From NCBI GenBank assembly GCA_963767715.1, contig CAVYFA010000011.1, positions 124,001-188,000 of the forward strand: a stretch of DNA of 64,000 nucleotides. The letters run 5' to 3'. The notes under the pieces are model-generated. The model was not told the DNA's origin, ran no database searches, and was given only the letters and a program-made list of their open reading frames with translations. Shown here one piece after another: positions 43,681 through 56,706 of the stretch. Both the position numbers and the translations under genes were made by a program. Source of the DNA: CAVSXS01 sp963767715. Lineage in GTDB: Bacteria; Chloroflexota; Ktedonobacteria; Ktedonobacterales; Ktedonobacteraceae. The stretch's first letter is position 1, and every line of letters begins with the position of its first letter.

Positions 43681-46600
43681 GTCGCACGTGAGGCGGCTTC
43701 CCACCTGGGATTGAAACACTGTCAGCTAGCAACGCAGGTCAGCGGCCATGCTGGGTCGCACGTGAGGCGGCTTCCCACCTGGGATTGAAACCTGCAAATC
43801 ATGGCAACGATGTCGCAGCTTCTGACGGTCGCACGTGAGGCGGCTTCCCACCTGGGATTGAAACCGCAATCTGCCGAGCTCGTAGACGCTCATATCGTGA
43901 CGTCGCACGTGAGGCGGCTTCCCACCTGGGATTGAAACGCTCAATGCTCCAGCACTGGCCGCTAGCGACCTGGCACGTCGCACGTGAGGCGGCTTCCCAC
44001 CTGGGATTGAAACTGTCATGCGGCATCGACATCGCGAACATTCGGCATGGTCGCACGTGAGGCGGCTTCCCACCTGGGATTGAAACTCTGCATGACAGGC
44101 CTGCCGACATGCGCGAGTATGGCTGGTCGCACGTGAGGCGGCTTCCCACCTGGGATTGAAACCATCTGATGCACATCGAGCTACGGCATCCGATGCGTGG
44201 TCGCACGTGAGGCGGCTTCCCACCTGGGATTGAAACGTCATAGCGCGATTGCACATGCTTGCACGTCGCACGTGAGGCGGCTTCCCACCTGGGATTGAAA
44301 CCGCATACAGGTCACCTGCATACGCGTCGCACGTGAGGCGGCTTCCCACCTGGGATTGAAACTCAGCGCTAGCGGTCGCTGTCACCTGACCTACGCAGCG
44401 TCGCACGTGAGGCGGCTTCCCACCTGGGATTGAAACTGCATGTCGCTATGCACGACTGGTCATGCGCATGACATGGTCGCACGTGAGGCGGCTTCCCACC
44501 TGGGATTGAAACCCGACGCTGCAACGATAGCCTGGCGCTGGTCAGCGTCGCACGTGAGGCGGCTTCCCACCTGGGATTGAAACTGCTGACCTGGCATGAC
44601 TGGCATCTCGACATGGCACGGTCGCACGTGAGGCGGCTTCCCACCTGGGATTGAAACTAGCGACTGCGCTACGCGCCTGTCGAGCACGGCCACGTGTCGC
44701 ACGTGAGGCGGCTTCCCACCTGGGATTGAAACGCCTGATCGGCAGTTCGCCGGCATGGATGTCATCGCGGTCGCACGTGAGGCGGCTTCCCACCTGGGAT
44801 TGAAACCTGCTATGATGCGATGCCTGGTCACTGCAGCATACGTCGCACGTGAGGCGGCTTCCCACCTGGGATTGAAACCTGCATCGAGCACTATGGCACT
44901 GGCCTAGCCAATGCGTCGCACGTGAGGCGGCTTCCCACCTGGGATTGAAACTCAGTGACAGCGTTCTGCCAGTAGCGATGCTACGCTACGTCGCACGTGA
45001 GGCGGCTTCCCACCTGGGATTGAAACATCGCACGTACGCGCCACGTGGCAACTGTGCAGCCGGGTCGCACGTGAGGCGGCTTCCCACCTGGGATTGAAAC
45101 CTCGATGCTGAGCGGTAGCAGGGCGTCATGCATCGTCGCACGTGAGGCGGCTTCCCACCTGGGATTGAAACTGCAGTAGGCGCGCTACCGATTGCGGACT
45201 ATCCATGTCGCACGTGAGGCGGCTTCCCACCTGGGATTGAAACTACAGTGCTGTATGCAATCTGCCGATAATACGCGATCGTCGCACGTGAGGCGGCTTC
45301 CCACCTGGGATTGAAACCTGCGATGCGGCAGCGCTGTGATGCGGCAGCGCGAACGTCGCACGTGAGGCGGCTTCCCACCTGGGATTGAAACCTCCAGATC
45401 GTCGCGCTGCCAAGTTGCGCGCACGCTGTCGCACGTGAGGCGGCTTCCCACCTGGGATTGAAACTTCACTGCTAGGGCAAGTGCGATCGAAGTCGCACGT
45501 GAGGCGGCTTCCCACCTGGGATTGAAACATCGCATGTCAGTACAGCTGGCTTAGTGTCGCACGTGAGGCGGCTTCCCACCTGGGATTGAAACTTCGTGCT
45601 GCATGACGTGCCTGCATCTGCTCGACGTATGTCGCACGTGAGGCGGCTTCCCACCTGGGATTGAAACCGTCCGGATATGCGCGCATCGTGCAGTCATGCC
45701 GCATTGTCGCACGTGAGGCGGCTTCCCACCTGGGATTGAAACCATGTCGCACGTTGCGGCTACGATCAGTGCACGCAGGGTCGCACGTGAGGCGGCTTCC
45801 CACCTGGGATTGAAACCTTGCATGCATGGCGGTAGAGCTGGCATCTACGCATACGTCGCACGTGAGGCGGCTTCCCACCTGGGATTGAAACTCAGCCGTC
45901 GACTGCCTGTATCGATCGCGGTTGCGTCGCACGTGAGGCGGCTTCCCACCTGGGATTGAAACTCATGGTAATGACGCTGCTTGCAGCGTGTCGACGCTCG
46001 TCGCACGTGAGGCGGCTTCCCACCTGGGATTGAAACATGCCAGAGCAACCGCAGGTCGACGCGATGCGTGCTGCGTCGCACGTGAGGCGGCTTCCCACCT
46101 GGGATTGAAACGCGTCATCCATACGGCGTAGCGGTCATAGCACCGTTCAGTCGCACGTGAGGCGGCTTCCCACCTGGGATTGAAACCTATGGACATGCGA
46201 CGTCGATACGTCAATGGCGAGACATAGTCGCACGTGAGGCGGCTTCCCACCTGGGATTGAAACCTGCGACACGGACTGCGCTACGAGATTGCTGTGATGG
46301 TCGTCGCACGTGAGGCGGCTTCCCACCTGGGATTGAAACGTACCAGGCGCGTCATCAGTGCGCCGTGAATCGCAGTGTCGCACGTGAGGCGGCTTCCCAT
46401 CTGGGATTGAAACGTGCAGTCATGCTAGCGATGACTTCGATGACTGCTAGTCGCACGTGAGGCGGCTTCCCACCTGGGATTGAAACGTGCCTGGACATGC
46501 CGACATCAGCGATGCATTCGAAGTCGCACGTGAGGCGGCTTCCCATCTGGGATTGAAACCGCTATCCTGGCAGCTCACTGGCAGGCGCCGACACGGTCGC

Positions 46601-49600
46601 ACGTGAGGCGGCTTCCCACCTGGGATTGAAACTGCATCATGCGCCGACGATCGCCGCGAATACGACGCGGTCGCACGTGAGGCGGCTTCCCACCTGGGAT
46701 TGAAACCTGAACTCGCTCCTGTTACGTGACTGCGGCCGTTAGGGTCGCACGTGAGGCGGCTTCCCACCTGGGATTGAAACATCAAAGCAGTCTGCGCTGC
46801 CACGCAGCATGTCAGTCGCGTCGCACGTGAGGCGGCTTCCCACCTGGGATTGAAACCGTACATGAGAGCACTTGTGCGAGCGTCGTCGACAGCGTCGCAC
46901 GTGAGGCGGCTTCCCACCTGGGATTGAAACTGATCGCGTCTGCAGCCTCTGTCATGTCACTGCGCTCGTCGCACGTGAGGCGGCTTCCCATCTGGGATTG
47001 AAACTAGTACATCCATGTGCAGTGCCCATGGATCGTGTGGCGTCGCACGTGAGGCGGCTTCCCATCTGGGATTGAAACTGCCGTACAGGCATGCTGTCCC
47101 ACGCTGCTACGCCGACGTCGCACGTGAGGCGGCTTCCCATCTGGGATTGAAACCGCTGAACTGCATGCGTAGATGACTCGGCCAATGGTATGCGTCGCAC
47201 GTGAGGCGGCTTCCCACCTGGGATTGAAACTCTACTATGCTAAGCGCATCGGCGCATTAGGGTTGTGAGGTCGCACGTGAGGCGGCTTCCCACCTGGGAT
47301 TGAAACTGTCATAGGCGCTCATTGCTAGAAGATGACTAGTGACTGTCGCACGTGAGGCGGCTTCCCACCTGGGATTGAAACCGTCTACTACCGCTTTCAT
47401 ATGCGCCGTCTACCGGAATGCGTCGCACGTGAGGCGGCTTCCCATCTGGGATTGAAACGTAGCCATTGCCGACGCTAGCGCAATGCGCTCAACGTGTCGC
47501 ACGTGAGGCGGCTTCCCACCTGGGATTGAAACTCTCGATAAATCGGCGAGTACCGATGCCCGCCATCTGGTCGCACGTGAGGCGGCTTCCCACCTGGGAT
47601 TGAAACGATCGCTAAAGGCACGCTCTGCAGTGCATGCTACTGGTCGCACGTGAGGCGGCTTCCCACCTGGGATTGAAACTCCTGACCAAGTCTCGAGGCG
47701 GAGCCGCTAGACGTCGCACGTGAGGCGGCTTCCCACCTGGGATTGAAACGTTGAATTACCCATGACATCTCAAGTCTATGTCGGAAGTCGCACGTGAGGC
47801 GGCTTCCCACCTGGGATTGAAACGTATCAATAGCAGTTACCTGCGCCGCTAGAGCGTACGGTGTCGCACGTGAGGCGGCTTCCCACCTGGGATTGAAACT
47901 GCGCATACGACGAGTTCCTGAAAGCAGCTATTGACTTGGGTCGCACGTGAGGCGGCTTCCCATCTGGGATTGAAACCGAATACGCACGTCCGGAGTGAAT
48001 GGAGCTAGGGAGTCGCACGTGAGGCGGCTTCCCACCTGGGATTGAAACACCGTGAGGCCGCAGGCTCCAGCATGCTGGGATCGTGAGCATCCATATCATG
48101 TCGCACGTGAGGCGGCTTCCCATCTGGGATTGAAACGGGTGCAACAGGGCTACGCGCCTAGCAGACGTCCGCGTCGCACGTGAGGCGGCTTCCCATCTGG
48201 GATTGAAACATGAGCCAGGCGGCATTGACCGCTAGTGCATGAGGTCGCACGTGAGGCGGCTTCCCATCTGGGATTGAAACTGACATACTCTGGTACCGCG
48301 TCCATGTCCCGAGTCGCACGTGAGGCGGCTTCCCATCTGGGATTGAAACCTGACCGAGTGGTAGATCGACGCTGCATCCACGATCGTGTCGCACGTGAGG
48401 CGGCTTCCCATCTGGGATTGAAACAAGCCGAACAGCGCCGATGTGGCTATCATACGCCTGTTCCGTCGCACGTGAGGCGGCTTCCCATCTGGGATTGAAA
48501 CCTACCCGCACGTGCTGTGCCGTCGGACTCTGTGAGGTCGCACGTGAGGCGGCTTCCCATCTGGGATTGAAACACACGATACCAGTTCCTGGCATTGAAT
48601 GCCTCCTAAAAATGTCGCACGTGAGGCGGCTTCCCATCTGGGATTGAAATCACGCAATCGCGAGTGCAACGTCGCTAGCAATGGAACGTCGCACGTGAGG
48701 CGGCTTCCCATCTGGGATTGAAACGTCGATGCTGATCAGCCGTCGATCCGATGCTGACGCTGTCGCACGTGAGGCGGCTTCCCATCTGGGATTGAAACTT
48801 GCAGCGATCGCGCCGAGTGACATTCGGTACAGGTGGTCGCACGTGAGGCGGCTTCCCATCTGGGATTGAAACCACGCATGGTCGCCGGTAGGCGCTCCTT
48901 GCATTAGACGTCGCACGTGAGGCGGCTTCCCATCTGGGATTGAAACTGATGCCGTTCGCGTTGCCAGTTAGCGTCAGCGCATCGTCGCACGTGAGGCGGC
49001 TTCCCATCTGGGATTGAAACTACCGATCGATGCTGAGGCTGCAAGCCTGGTACTGAAGGTCGCACGTGAGGCGGCTTCCCATCTGGGATTGAAACTCTGC
49101 TTACCTGCAGCTCGGCAGGCGCATTGACGCATGCGTCGCACGTGAGGCGGCTTCCCATCTGGGATTGAAACACGACTCATCGCTCCCTGCAGTGCCTCGC
49201 AGTGCGATGGTCGCACGTGAGGCGGCTTCCCATCTGGGATTGAAACCTGAAGTACGACTGCGCATGCTTCGGCGCTGACAACAAGGTCGCACGTGAGGCG
49301 GCTTCCCATCTGGGATTGAAACCCAATCATACGTCACCGATGGCCTGCCGTATCGTACGCGTCGCACGTGAGGCGGCTTCCCATCTGGGATTGAAACCTA
49401 CTCGGGCTGCTGACACGTGCCATTCCTATTCAGTCGCACGTGAGGCGGCTTCCCATCTGGGATTGAAACACGCTTGCGACGGTGTCAAATCGACGCGGCG
49501 ATCAGCAGTCGCACGTGAGGCGGCTTCCCATCTGGGATTGAAACATTCAGACGCGGCGTACCACTTGGCAATTCTAGCGGTCGCACGTGAGGCGGCTTCC

Positions 49601-52600
49601 CATCTGGGATTGAAACTGTCATGGCGCATGGCACTCGTGGCGAGCACTGCTCGTCGCACGTGAGGCGGCTTCCCATCTGGGATTGAAACTCTAAGCGTCA
49701 TGCTCGCGATGTTCAGCTCGATGCGTCGCACGTGAGGCGGCTTCCCATCTGGGATTGAAACCGTAGCTCTGATACGGCGCCAGGCATGACCGGTGAGTCG
49801 CACGTGAGGCGGCTTCCCATCTGGGATTGAAACGCTGCAGATTGCCGCAGCGACAGTGCTGACTAACATCGATGTCGCACGTGAGGCGGCTTCCCATCTG
49901 GGATTGAAACCAGTCGATGCAGCCACTGTCCGCGACCTTGCGTCGTCGTCGCACGTGAGGCGGCTTCCCATCTGGGATTGAAACCGTCCTGGCTCATCGC
50001 ATGACGGCACTTGCTGCCATGTCGCACGTGAGGCGGCTTCCCATCTGGGATTGAAACCATCTGCTGAGCATGACGCACTTGTCGACTCGTGCTGTCGCAC
50101 GTGAGGCGGCTTCCCATCTGGGATTGAAACGTCCTGCCAGCTCGACGGTGCCATTCTACCTGCTGCGTCGCACGTGAGGCGGCTTCCCATCTGGGATTGA
50201 AACTCATACACGGCGCGCACACGTCAACTTCTCTCTGCAGCGTCGCACGTGAGGCGGCTTCCCATCTGGGATTGAAACCCATCATAGCACGCGATGCGCT
50301 CGAGCAACTGTACCAGCGGTCGCACGTGAGGCGGCTTCCCATCTGGGATTGAAACTTTCGTACATGCATGACGCCCAGCTGCTGATCGCGTCGCACGTGA
50401 GGCGGCTTCCCATCTGGGATTGAAACTCCAGTAACTCGCTGGCTAGCATGGCTCGTACGATCGATCGTCGCACGTGAGGCGGCTTCCCATCTGGGATTGA
50501 AACCTCATCGATAGCCGACGTGCTTAGCCCACGATTACGTCGGTCGCACGTGAGGCGGCTTCCCATCTGGGATTGAAACCGTCGATAACGCAGCGCATGT
50601 AGCCGATAGCTCAGTGCACGTCGCACGTGAGGCGGCTTCCCATCTGGGATTGAAACCATGCTCTCGACGCTACCTTGACCATCGTCGTCAGCGTGCGTCG
50701 CACGTGAGGCGGCTTCCCATCTGGGATTGAAACTTCAAACCAGCATGCCGCAGCGAGCGCTTGCTCGCGTCGCACGTGAGGCGGCTTCCCATCTGGGATT
50801 GAAACTATCTGCATGCTGCAGCCCGCTAGCAGATCGGCGTAGCGTCGCACGTGAGGCGGCTTCCCATCTGGGATTGAAACTGCAATACGCTAGGCTAGTA
50901 CCGATGCCTGCAATCAGCGTCGCACGTGAGGCGGCTTCCCATCTGGGATTGAAACTTCGACATGGCCATGCGCTACCGTGCCAGGTATGACGTGTCGCAC
51001 GTGAGGCGGCTTCCCATCTGGGATTGAAACCCTGAAACTGCTAAAGTACTGGCGTCGATGCCAGATGGTCGCACGTGAGGCGGCTTCCCATCTGGGATTG
51101 AAACCTGCTCTGCAGCATGCACGCGCCTGACATGCGATGTCGCACGTGAGGCGGCTTCCCATCTGGGATTGAAACTGCAGGCGCTATCGACAGCCGCATG
51201 GCTATCCGTCGTCGCACGTGAGGCGGCTTCCCATCTGGGATTGAAACACCATCGCTGGCGTCACCGATGTCGTGCAGCCTGCGGTCGCACGTGAGGCGGC
51301 TTCCCATCTGGGATTGAAACCTGCTGCCTTCACGGCGGGGTACAGCGTCTCAGTGCATCGTCGCACGTGAGGCGGCTTCCCATCTGGGATTGAAACACGG
51401 CTGACGGTCCAGCTGGACGCACGTGCACCGTCATCGTCGCACGTGAGGCGGCTTCCCATCTGGGATTGAAACCTCTGCATGCGCCGGCGGTAATGATGCC
51501 ACCGCGTCGCACGTGAGGCGGCTTCCCATCTGGGATTGAAACCGTGCACGAGCGCGAGCACTCACCGCAGGTCGCACGTGAGGCGGCTTCCCATCTGGGA
51601 TTGAAACTCGATGTTGCCGGCTACGCTTGGCAGTCCAGGTCGCACGTGAGGCGGCTTCCCATCTGGGATTGAAACATCGCCTGAGCGCACTGACTACGCG
51701 CATAGACGCTCGTGCGTCGCACGTGAGGCGGCTTCCCATCTGGGATTGAAACCTCAGTGGCACGCTACCAGCATCGCCTTACGCGATCAGGGTCGCACGT
51801 GAGGCGGCTTCCCATCTGGGATTGAAACCGTCAAAGCTAGCGTCTACGTCAGCGTCGACGCTAGACACGTCGCACGTGAGGCGGCTTCCCATCTGGGATT
51901 GAAACATGAACGATGTTGTAGCTGGCCACTGCTCATAGCTTGGTCGCACGTGAGGCGGCTTCCCATCTGGGATTGAAACGTCCATGCTGTCAGACCATGG
52001 CGCTCAGCATGCTCGGTGGTCGCACGTGAGGCGGCTTCCCATCTGGGATTGAAACGCTAGCAAGCTCCACGTCGATCGAGCGCATTGCCGTCGCACGTGA
52101 GGCGGCTTCCCATCTGGGATTGAAACCGTCATCGACAGGCCAGGCATGCTGACGCATCTGACGGTCGCACGTGAGGCGGCTTCCCATCTGGGATTGAAAC
52201 TTCGCTAGGCCATCTGGTATGTGTAGCTCATGATCTATGTCGCACGTGAGGCGGCTTCCCATCTGGGATTGAAACTCATAGCAGGCCGACGTCCAGACGA
52301 GTAGCGCTCCATGGTCGCACGTGAGGCGGCTTCCCATCTGGGATTGAAACTCGCCTGGAGTCACCGCGATCGACCGATTGTCCAGGTCGCACGTGAGGCG
52401 GCTTCCCATCTGGGATTGAAACTTCGATCAGTGCGGAATGCGACGCCGATCATCAGCGGTCGCACGTGAGGCGGCTTCCCATCTGGGATTGAAACGGCAT
52501 CGAGGCTATCGCGATGCTCAATGTTCGCGTCGCACGTGAGGCGGCTTCCCATCTGGGATTGAAACCTGCCGTTCAGACGCTTCACGACAGCTCACAGACG

Positions 52601-55184
52601 TCGCACGTGAGGCGGCTTCCCATCTGGGATTGAAACCAGTGCATTGGCGTCCGCAGCGCGATCATTGCACCGCGTCGCACGTGAGGCGGCTTCCCATCTG
52701 GGATTGAAACCTGTGCTCAGACCAGCACGCGCATCGATCCTTGCGCATGTCGCACGTGAGGCGGCTTCCCATCTGGGATTGAAACCTGTGCAATGACGCG
52801 CTGCAACTTACCGGCCTGGATACGTCGCACGTGAGGCGGCTTCCCATCTGGGATTGAAACGCTGCAAGCGATCGCGTGCCAGTGCCAGTCATCAGGGTCG
52901 CACGTGAGGCGGCTTCCCATCTGGGATTGAAACCACTGGCGATGCTGCCAGTGACCAGTCTCAGCGATGCGGTCGCACGTGAGGCGGCTTCCCATCTGGG
53001 ATTGAAACTCTGATACATGCATCTGCGCATGGATAGCCCACGATGCGTCGCACGTGAGGCGGCTTCCCATCTGGGATTGAAACTTCAGCAATCGCGCTGT
53101 GCATCTGATCGCAGCTGCGTCGCACGTGAGGCGGCTTCCCATCTGGGATTGAAACCGGCTCCCGTCCTGGTCAACGCAGTGCTACACCGTCGCACGTGAG
53201 GCGGCTTCCCATCTGGGATTGAAACTTCGACTGTGGCTGCGGTCAGACGCGGCCATAAATCGTCGCACGTGAGGCGGCTTCCCATCTGGGATTGAAACCG
53301 TCGCTGACGTCGTCGGCATGCAAGGTACGCCGTGCGTCGCACGTGAGGCGGCTTCCCATCTGGGATTGAAACTCTGCTTAAGCGGCACCCGTGGTCGACT
53401 GATCGAGGTCGCACGTGAGGCGGCTTCCCATCTGGGATTGAAACCTCTATGTGCCAATGCGTCACGGTGCATGCGTCAGCGTCGCACGTGAGGCGGCTTC
53501 CCATCTGGGATTGAAACGCTAGTCGTCTGCACGTCGACGCACGTTCGGCACGTGCGTCGCACGTGAGGCGGCTTCCCATCTGGGATTGAAACTCATAGCT
53601 GCGCGTATACGGTGATGCGCAGCATCGCGTCGCACGTGAGGCGGCTTCCCATCTGGGATTGAAACTCAGCATCGCTACGTCACGATATGCCGCACCTGAC
53701 CGTCGCACGTGAGGCGGCTTCCCATCTGGGATTGAAACATCGAGCATCTAGGTCCGGTGACGCCGAGCCCACGACGTCGCACGTGAGGCGGCTTCCCATC
53801 TGGGATTGAAACTGTACTTGGTCATCGCGGACCATGCGCTAGGTCGCACGTGAGGCGGCTTCCCACCTGGGATTGAAACATGCGCCTCTTCAGTCACTGC
53901 GCTTCCGAGTCGCACGTGAGGCGGCTTCCCATCTGGGATTGAAACCGATCAGCGCATCGCGGCTCTGACATCGACTGCCTGCGTCGCACGTGAGGCGGCT
54001 TCCCATCTGGGATTGAAACCTCCGCTGTGCTTCGACGAGCATGCAGACCTGAGCATGTCGCACGTGAGGCGGCTTCCCATCTGGGATTGAAACTCCTTAC
54101 GGTCAGCGGACGTATGAGCGGCGCCATGCCGTCGCACGTGAGGCGGCTTCCCATCTGGGATTGAAACCCGTGAAGATCGCGCGTGCCATGCCGCAATGCT
54201 TGCGTCGCACGTGAGGCGGCTTCCCATCTGGGATTGAAACCGCACGAGCCGGGTCTGAATCGGCTGCGTACCGACGTCGCACGTGAGGCGGCTTCCCATC
54301 TGGGATTGAAACCCGTATAGCCATGTCCGGCTATACCAACGATCAGTTCGTCGCACGTGAGGCGGCTTCCCATCTGGGATTGAAACTTCGGTGCATGCTA
54401 GCCACCGGGTCAGCGAGGTCGCACGTGAGGCGGCTTCCCATCTGGGATTGAAACGCTCGAGCCGAACTTCCTGCATCTGGATGATCCCGTCGCACGTGAG
54501 GCGGCTTCCCATCTGGGATTGAAACTACGGTGGCTCATGCCAGCAGGTGACATGATTACTCTGGTCGCACGTGAGGCGGCTTCCCATCTGGGATTGAAAC
54601 CGTAAATTCGATTTCAATCTGTTGACGCTAGACAGGCATTGTCGCACGTGAGGCGGCTTCCCATCTGGGATTGAAACTCGCATAAGAAAGCTACGAATGC
54701 CGCCTAAGGTCGCACGTGAGGCGGCTTCCCATCTGGGATTGAAACTCCTCATGACATGACTTTTCGAGGCTTCTGTACCATAGTCGCACGTGAGGCGGCT
54801 TCCCATCTGGGATTGAAACCTGGTTCATGCGTCCCTTTCTAGGACGATGAGTCCGTCGCACGTGAGGCGGCTTCCCATCTGGGATTGAAACTTTGCATGG
54901 GAGGGATGAACGGGAGCGGATACTGCGGTCGCACGTGAGGCGGCTTCCCATCTGGGATTGAAACAAGATGATCTACTGTCGGGAGACAGAAGGGAATCGA
55001 GTCGCACGTGAGGCGGCTTCCCATCTGGGATTGAAACTTGGCCAGCTCGTCGCGCCAGTTGGCCGGCACGACCAGTCGCACGTGAGGCGGCTTCCCACCT
55101 GGGATTGAAACTTGGCAGCCAGCCCCCAGGCCTACTACCGCCTCGACGTCGCACGTGAAGCGGCTTGAGATCGTTCTGGCAAGA
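43681..55184 (+). CRISPR. Very large CRISPR array, 156 full repeats plus one degenerate terminal repeat
   Basis: The repeat is 37 nt, starting GTCGCACGTGAGGCGG and ending GGGATTGAAAC, with a TCCC/GGGA hairpin before the ATTGAAAC handle. Hand count: repeats start at 43681, 43755, 43828 ... 55001, 55075, with a degenerate copy at 55148 (GTCGCACGTGAAGCGGCTTG, then divergence) marking the distal end. There are 156 spacers, mostly 34-40 nt, with extremes of 24 (44302-44325) and 51 nt (48049-48099). Two repeat versions differ in the loop: ACCT in repeats 1-37 and ATCT in 61-138, with a mixed zone between. Repeat 68 ends AAAT. Orientation: leader and cas2 on the left. Long open frames within the array are repeat artefacts. 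Confidence 0.99.
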
Positions 55185-55196
55185 TTTATTTAAGCA

Positions 55197-55225
55197 TTGA
55201 CTTTATCAACTAAATGCTTTATAAT
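55197..55225 (+). promoter_or_regulatory. Strong promoter downstream of the array
   Basis: TTGACT (55197-55202), 17 bp, TATAAT (55220-55225) facing the DHFR-family pseudogene. A 38-codon ATG frame (55240-55356, MFKTNKKAGKTINTLELVSA...) lies between promoter and pseudogene; I cannot say that it is a gene. Confidence 0.6.
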
Positions 55226-55379
55226 AAATTCACAGAAGGATGTTCAAGACCAACAAGAAAGCCGGTAAGACGATAAACACACTGGAGTTGGTAAGCGCGA
55301 AGACGTACCCGTCCGGGGTGATGCGCGTCTGTTACCGCCCCAGCGCTGGTAGTTGAAAGAACAGTTTGGAGAAAACATC

Positions 55380-55880
55380 ATGGGAAAAGTTCTGTTTGGC
55401 CTTTCGGTCTCACTGGATGGCTTTATCGCTGACAAAAATGATGACGTCTCAGAGGTCTTCGCCTGGATGGGAAGCGGCATGGAACGTTTCTTTATTGCTG
55501 GCGACAACTGAACGAGACCGGTGTGGTGATCATGGGGCACAGAGCTTCGATCAGATTGACAGGAGCAGGGGTGGGTCATGCCTGCATGGCACGCCTATCG
55601 CCGGCCCGGTGATTGTCCTGCAATCGCAAGCATCGAGCGCCCGTGAAGAAGGGCCAGACGCGATCATACTTCGTCACCGATGGCATCGTAAAGCGCGATT
55701 GCCAAAGCCAGGGAGCTCTGGGCGACGAGAAAATGTGGCCCAATGCATTGCGGCCAGCGCCGTCCAACAAGCCTTGCAGGCGGGTCTGCTCGACAAAATG
55801 TATATGAGCGTTGCCCATGTGCTGCTGGTGGGGGTGTGCGTCCTTCGATCACTTGTTCATCTCCATCCATCAAGAACGAG
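55380..55880 (+). pseudogene. Dihydrofolate-reductase/RibD-C family protein, multiply frameshifted
   Basis: Pieces of one protein occur in order in different frames: MGKVLFGLSVSLDGFIADKN from the ATG at 55380 (this frame stops at 55511), then ETGVVIMGHR and SFDQID, then PVIVL, then YFVTDGI near 55667, then VQQALQAGLLDKMYMSVAHV ending near 55835 with a GGGVR remnant. This order fits single-domain DHFR-like proteins related to the RibD C-terminal domain. At least three frame changes are needed to join them, so the gene is dead. The stretch from here to 56134 holds no intact gene. Confidence 0.75.
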
Positions 55881-56134
55881 GGCACGCCGTTCAGGGGTAG
55901 GCAACGGTTCCAATGCCCGTCGTAGTTTGTTCATCTCCATCATCGCGTCTTCGTCCTGGTCGTGCAGGTCCACCCGGACGCAACTCATCGCGTCCCTACG
56001 ACGCTTTCCGCATTTCTCTGGTTAATCTGCGAGATCGGCCGGCCTGTTCATCGTCTGCGTCCTCTGACCCGCTTCATCGAGCTCCTTTGCTTTCGCTGGA
56101 TGACAGGTATTATCTCCAAACGTGTGACAATAGG

Positions 56135-56647
56135 CTATAGTTCATAATGGACGAGCACCTTCAGCGGCCGAGATCGACCCATTGCCAGCTCATCAAACAG
56201 CGAGATCAGTTCACTTTCAGCGATCTCTTTCTCAAAAAGCTGTTCCAGTGGCGTGAAGTGCTGCTGAATTTCACGAAAATACCAGGAAGCATGCTGCTGA
56301 TAATCCCAGCCGTCACTCGAACCAACAATGCTCAACTCTTTTTCGTGAAAGGCCGGAGTCAGCGTGAGCGCTTCAAGATTGCCATCCGCCGTAATGCACA
56401 TGCGCCCATCATGCCGCATCTGGCTTTGCAGCAAGGCGCATGCCTCATTGCGGCTCGAACATTCAAAAGCAACCGGGTAGGTCTCCCCTGGAGACGCAAG
56501 GTCGTGAGGGAAGAAAACTCTGCTTGCCCCCAGTCGAGAGGCAAGCGCATGTCTTTCCTGGAGGGGTTCGACGACATCGACACGTGCACTACCGTAGGTT
56601 TTCAGCATAAAAAGGGTGAGCAGGCCCATGGTTCCCTTGACAGCCAT
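56135..56647 (-). pseudogene. C-terminal half of a zinc-type alcohol dehydrogenase-like (MDR) protein
   Basis: A 170-residue frame beginning within a Rossmann fold (GTMGLLTLFMLKTYGSARVD, then LQERHALASRLGASRVFFP) and ending with an MDR-like C-terminus (KELSIVGSSDGWDYQQHASW, FDELAMGRSRPLKVLVHYEL). The N-terminal GroES-like catalytic domain with the zinc ligands is missing, and nothing resembling it precedes. It is most likely a remnant in the decayed region beside the array. Confidence 0.65.
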
Positions 56648-56706
56648 TTCACGCGAATGTAGACTAAAATCAGGCGGGGTCCTTCTTCAAATCAGAGGAG
56701 ATGGCA

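Noticed and set aside
45744..45760. Spacer starting CATGTCGCACGTTGCGG resembles the beginning of the repeat.
   Set aside because: Only a short stretch matches and spacing is normal; a chance match or small repeat-derived error is more likely than a hidden repeat.
43726..55154. Many long minus-strand reading frames through the array (FNPRWEAASRAT, SIPGGKPPHVR, FQSQMGSRLTCD units).
   Set aside because: They are translations of the 37-nt repeat in three frames joined by random spacers; no start signals and no selection for frame.
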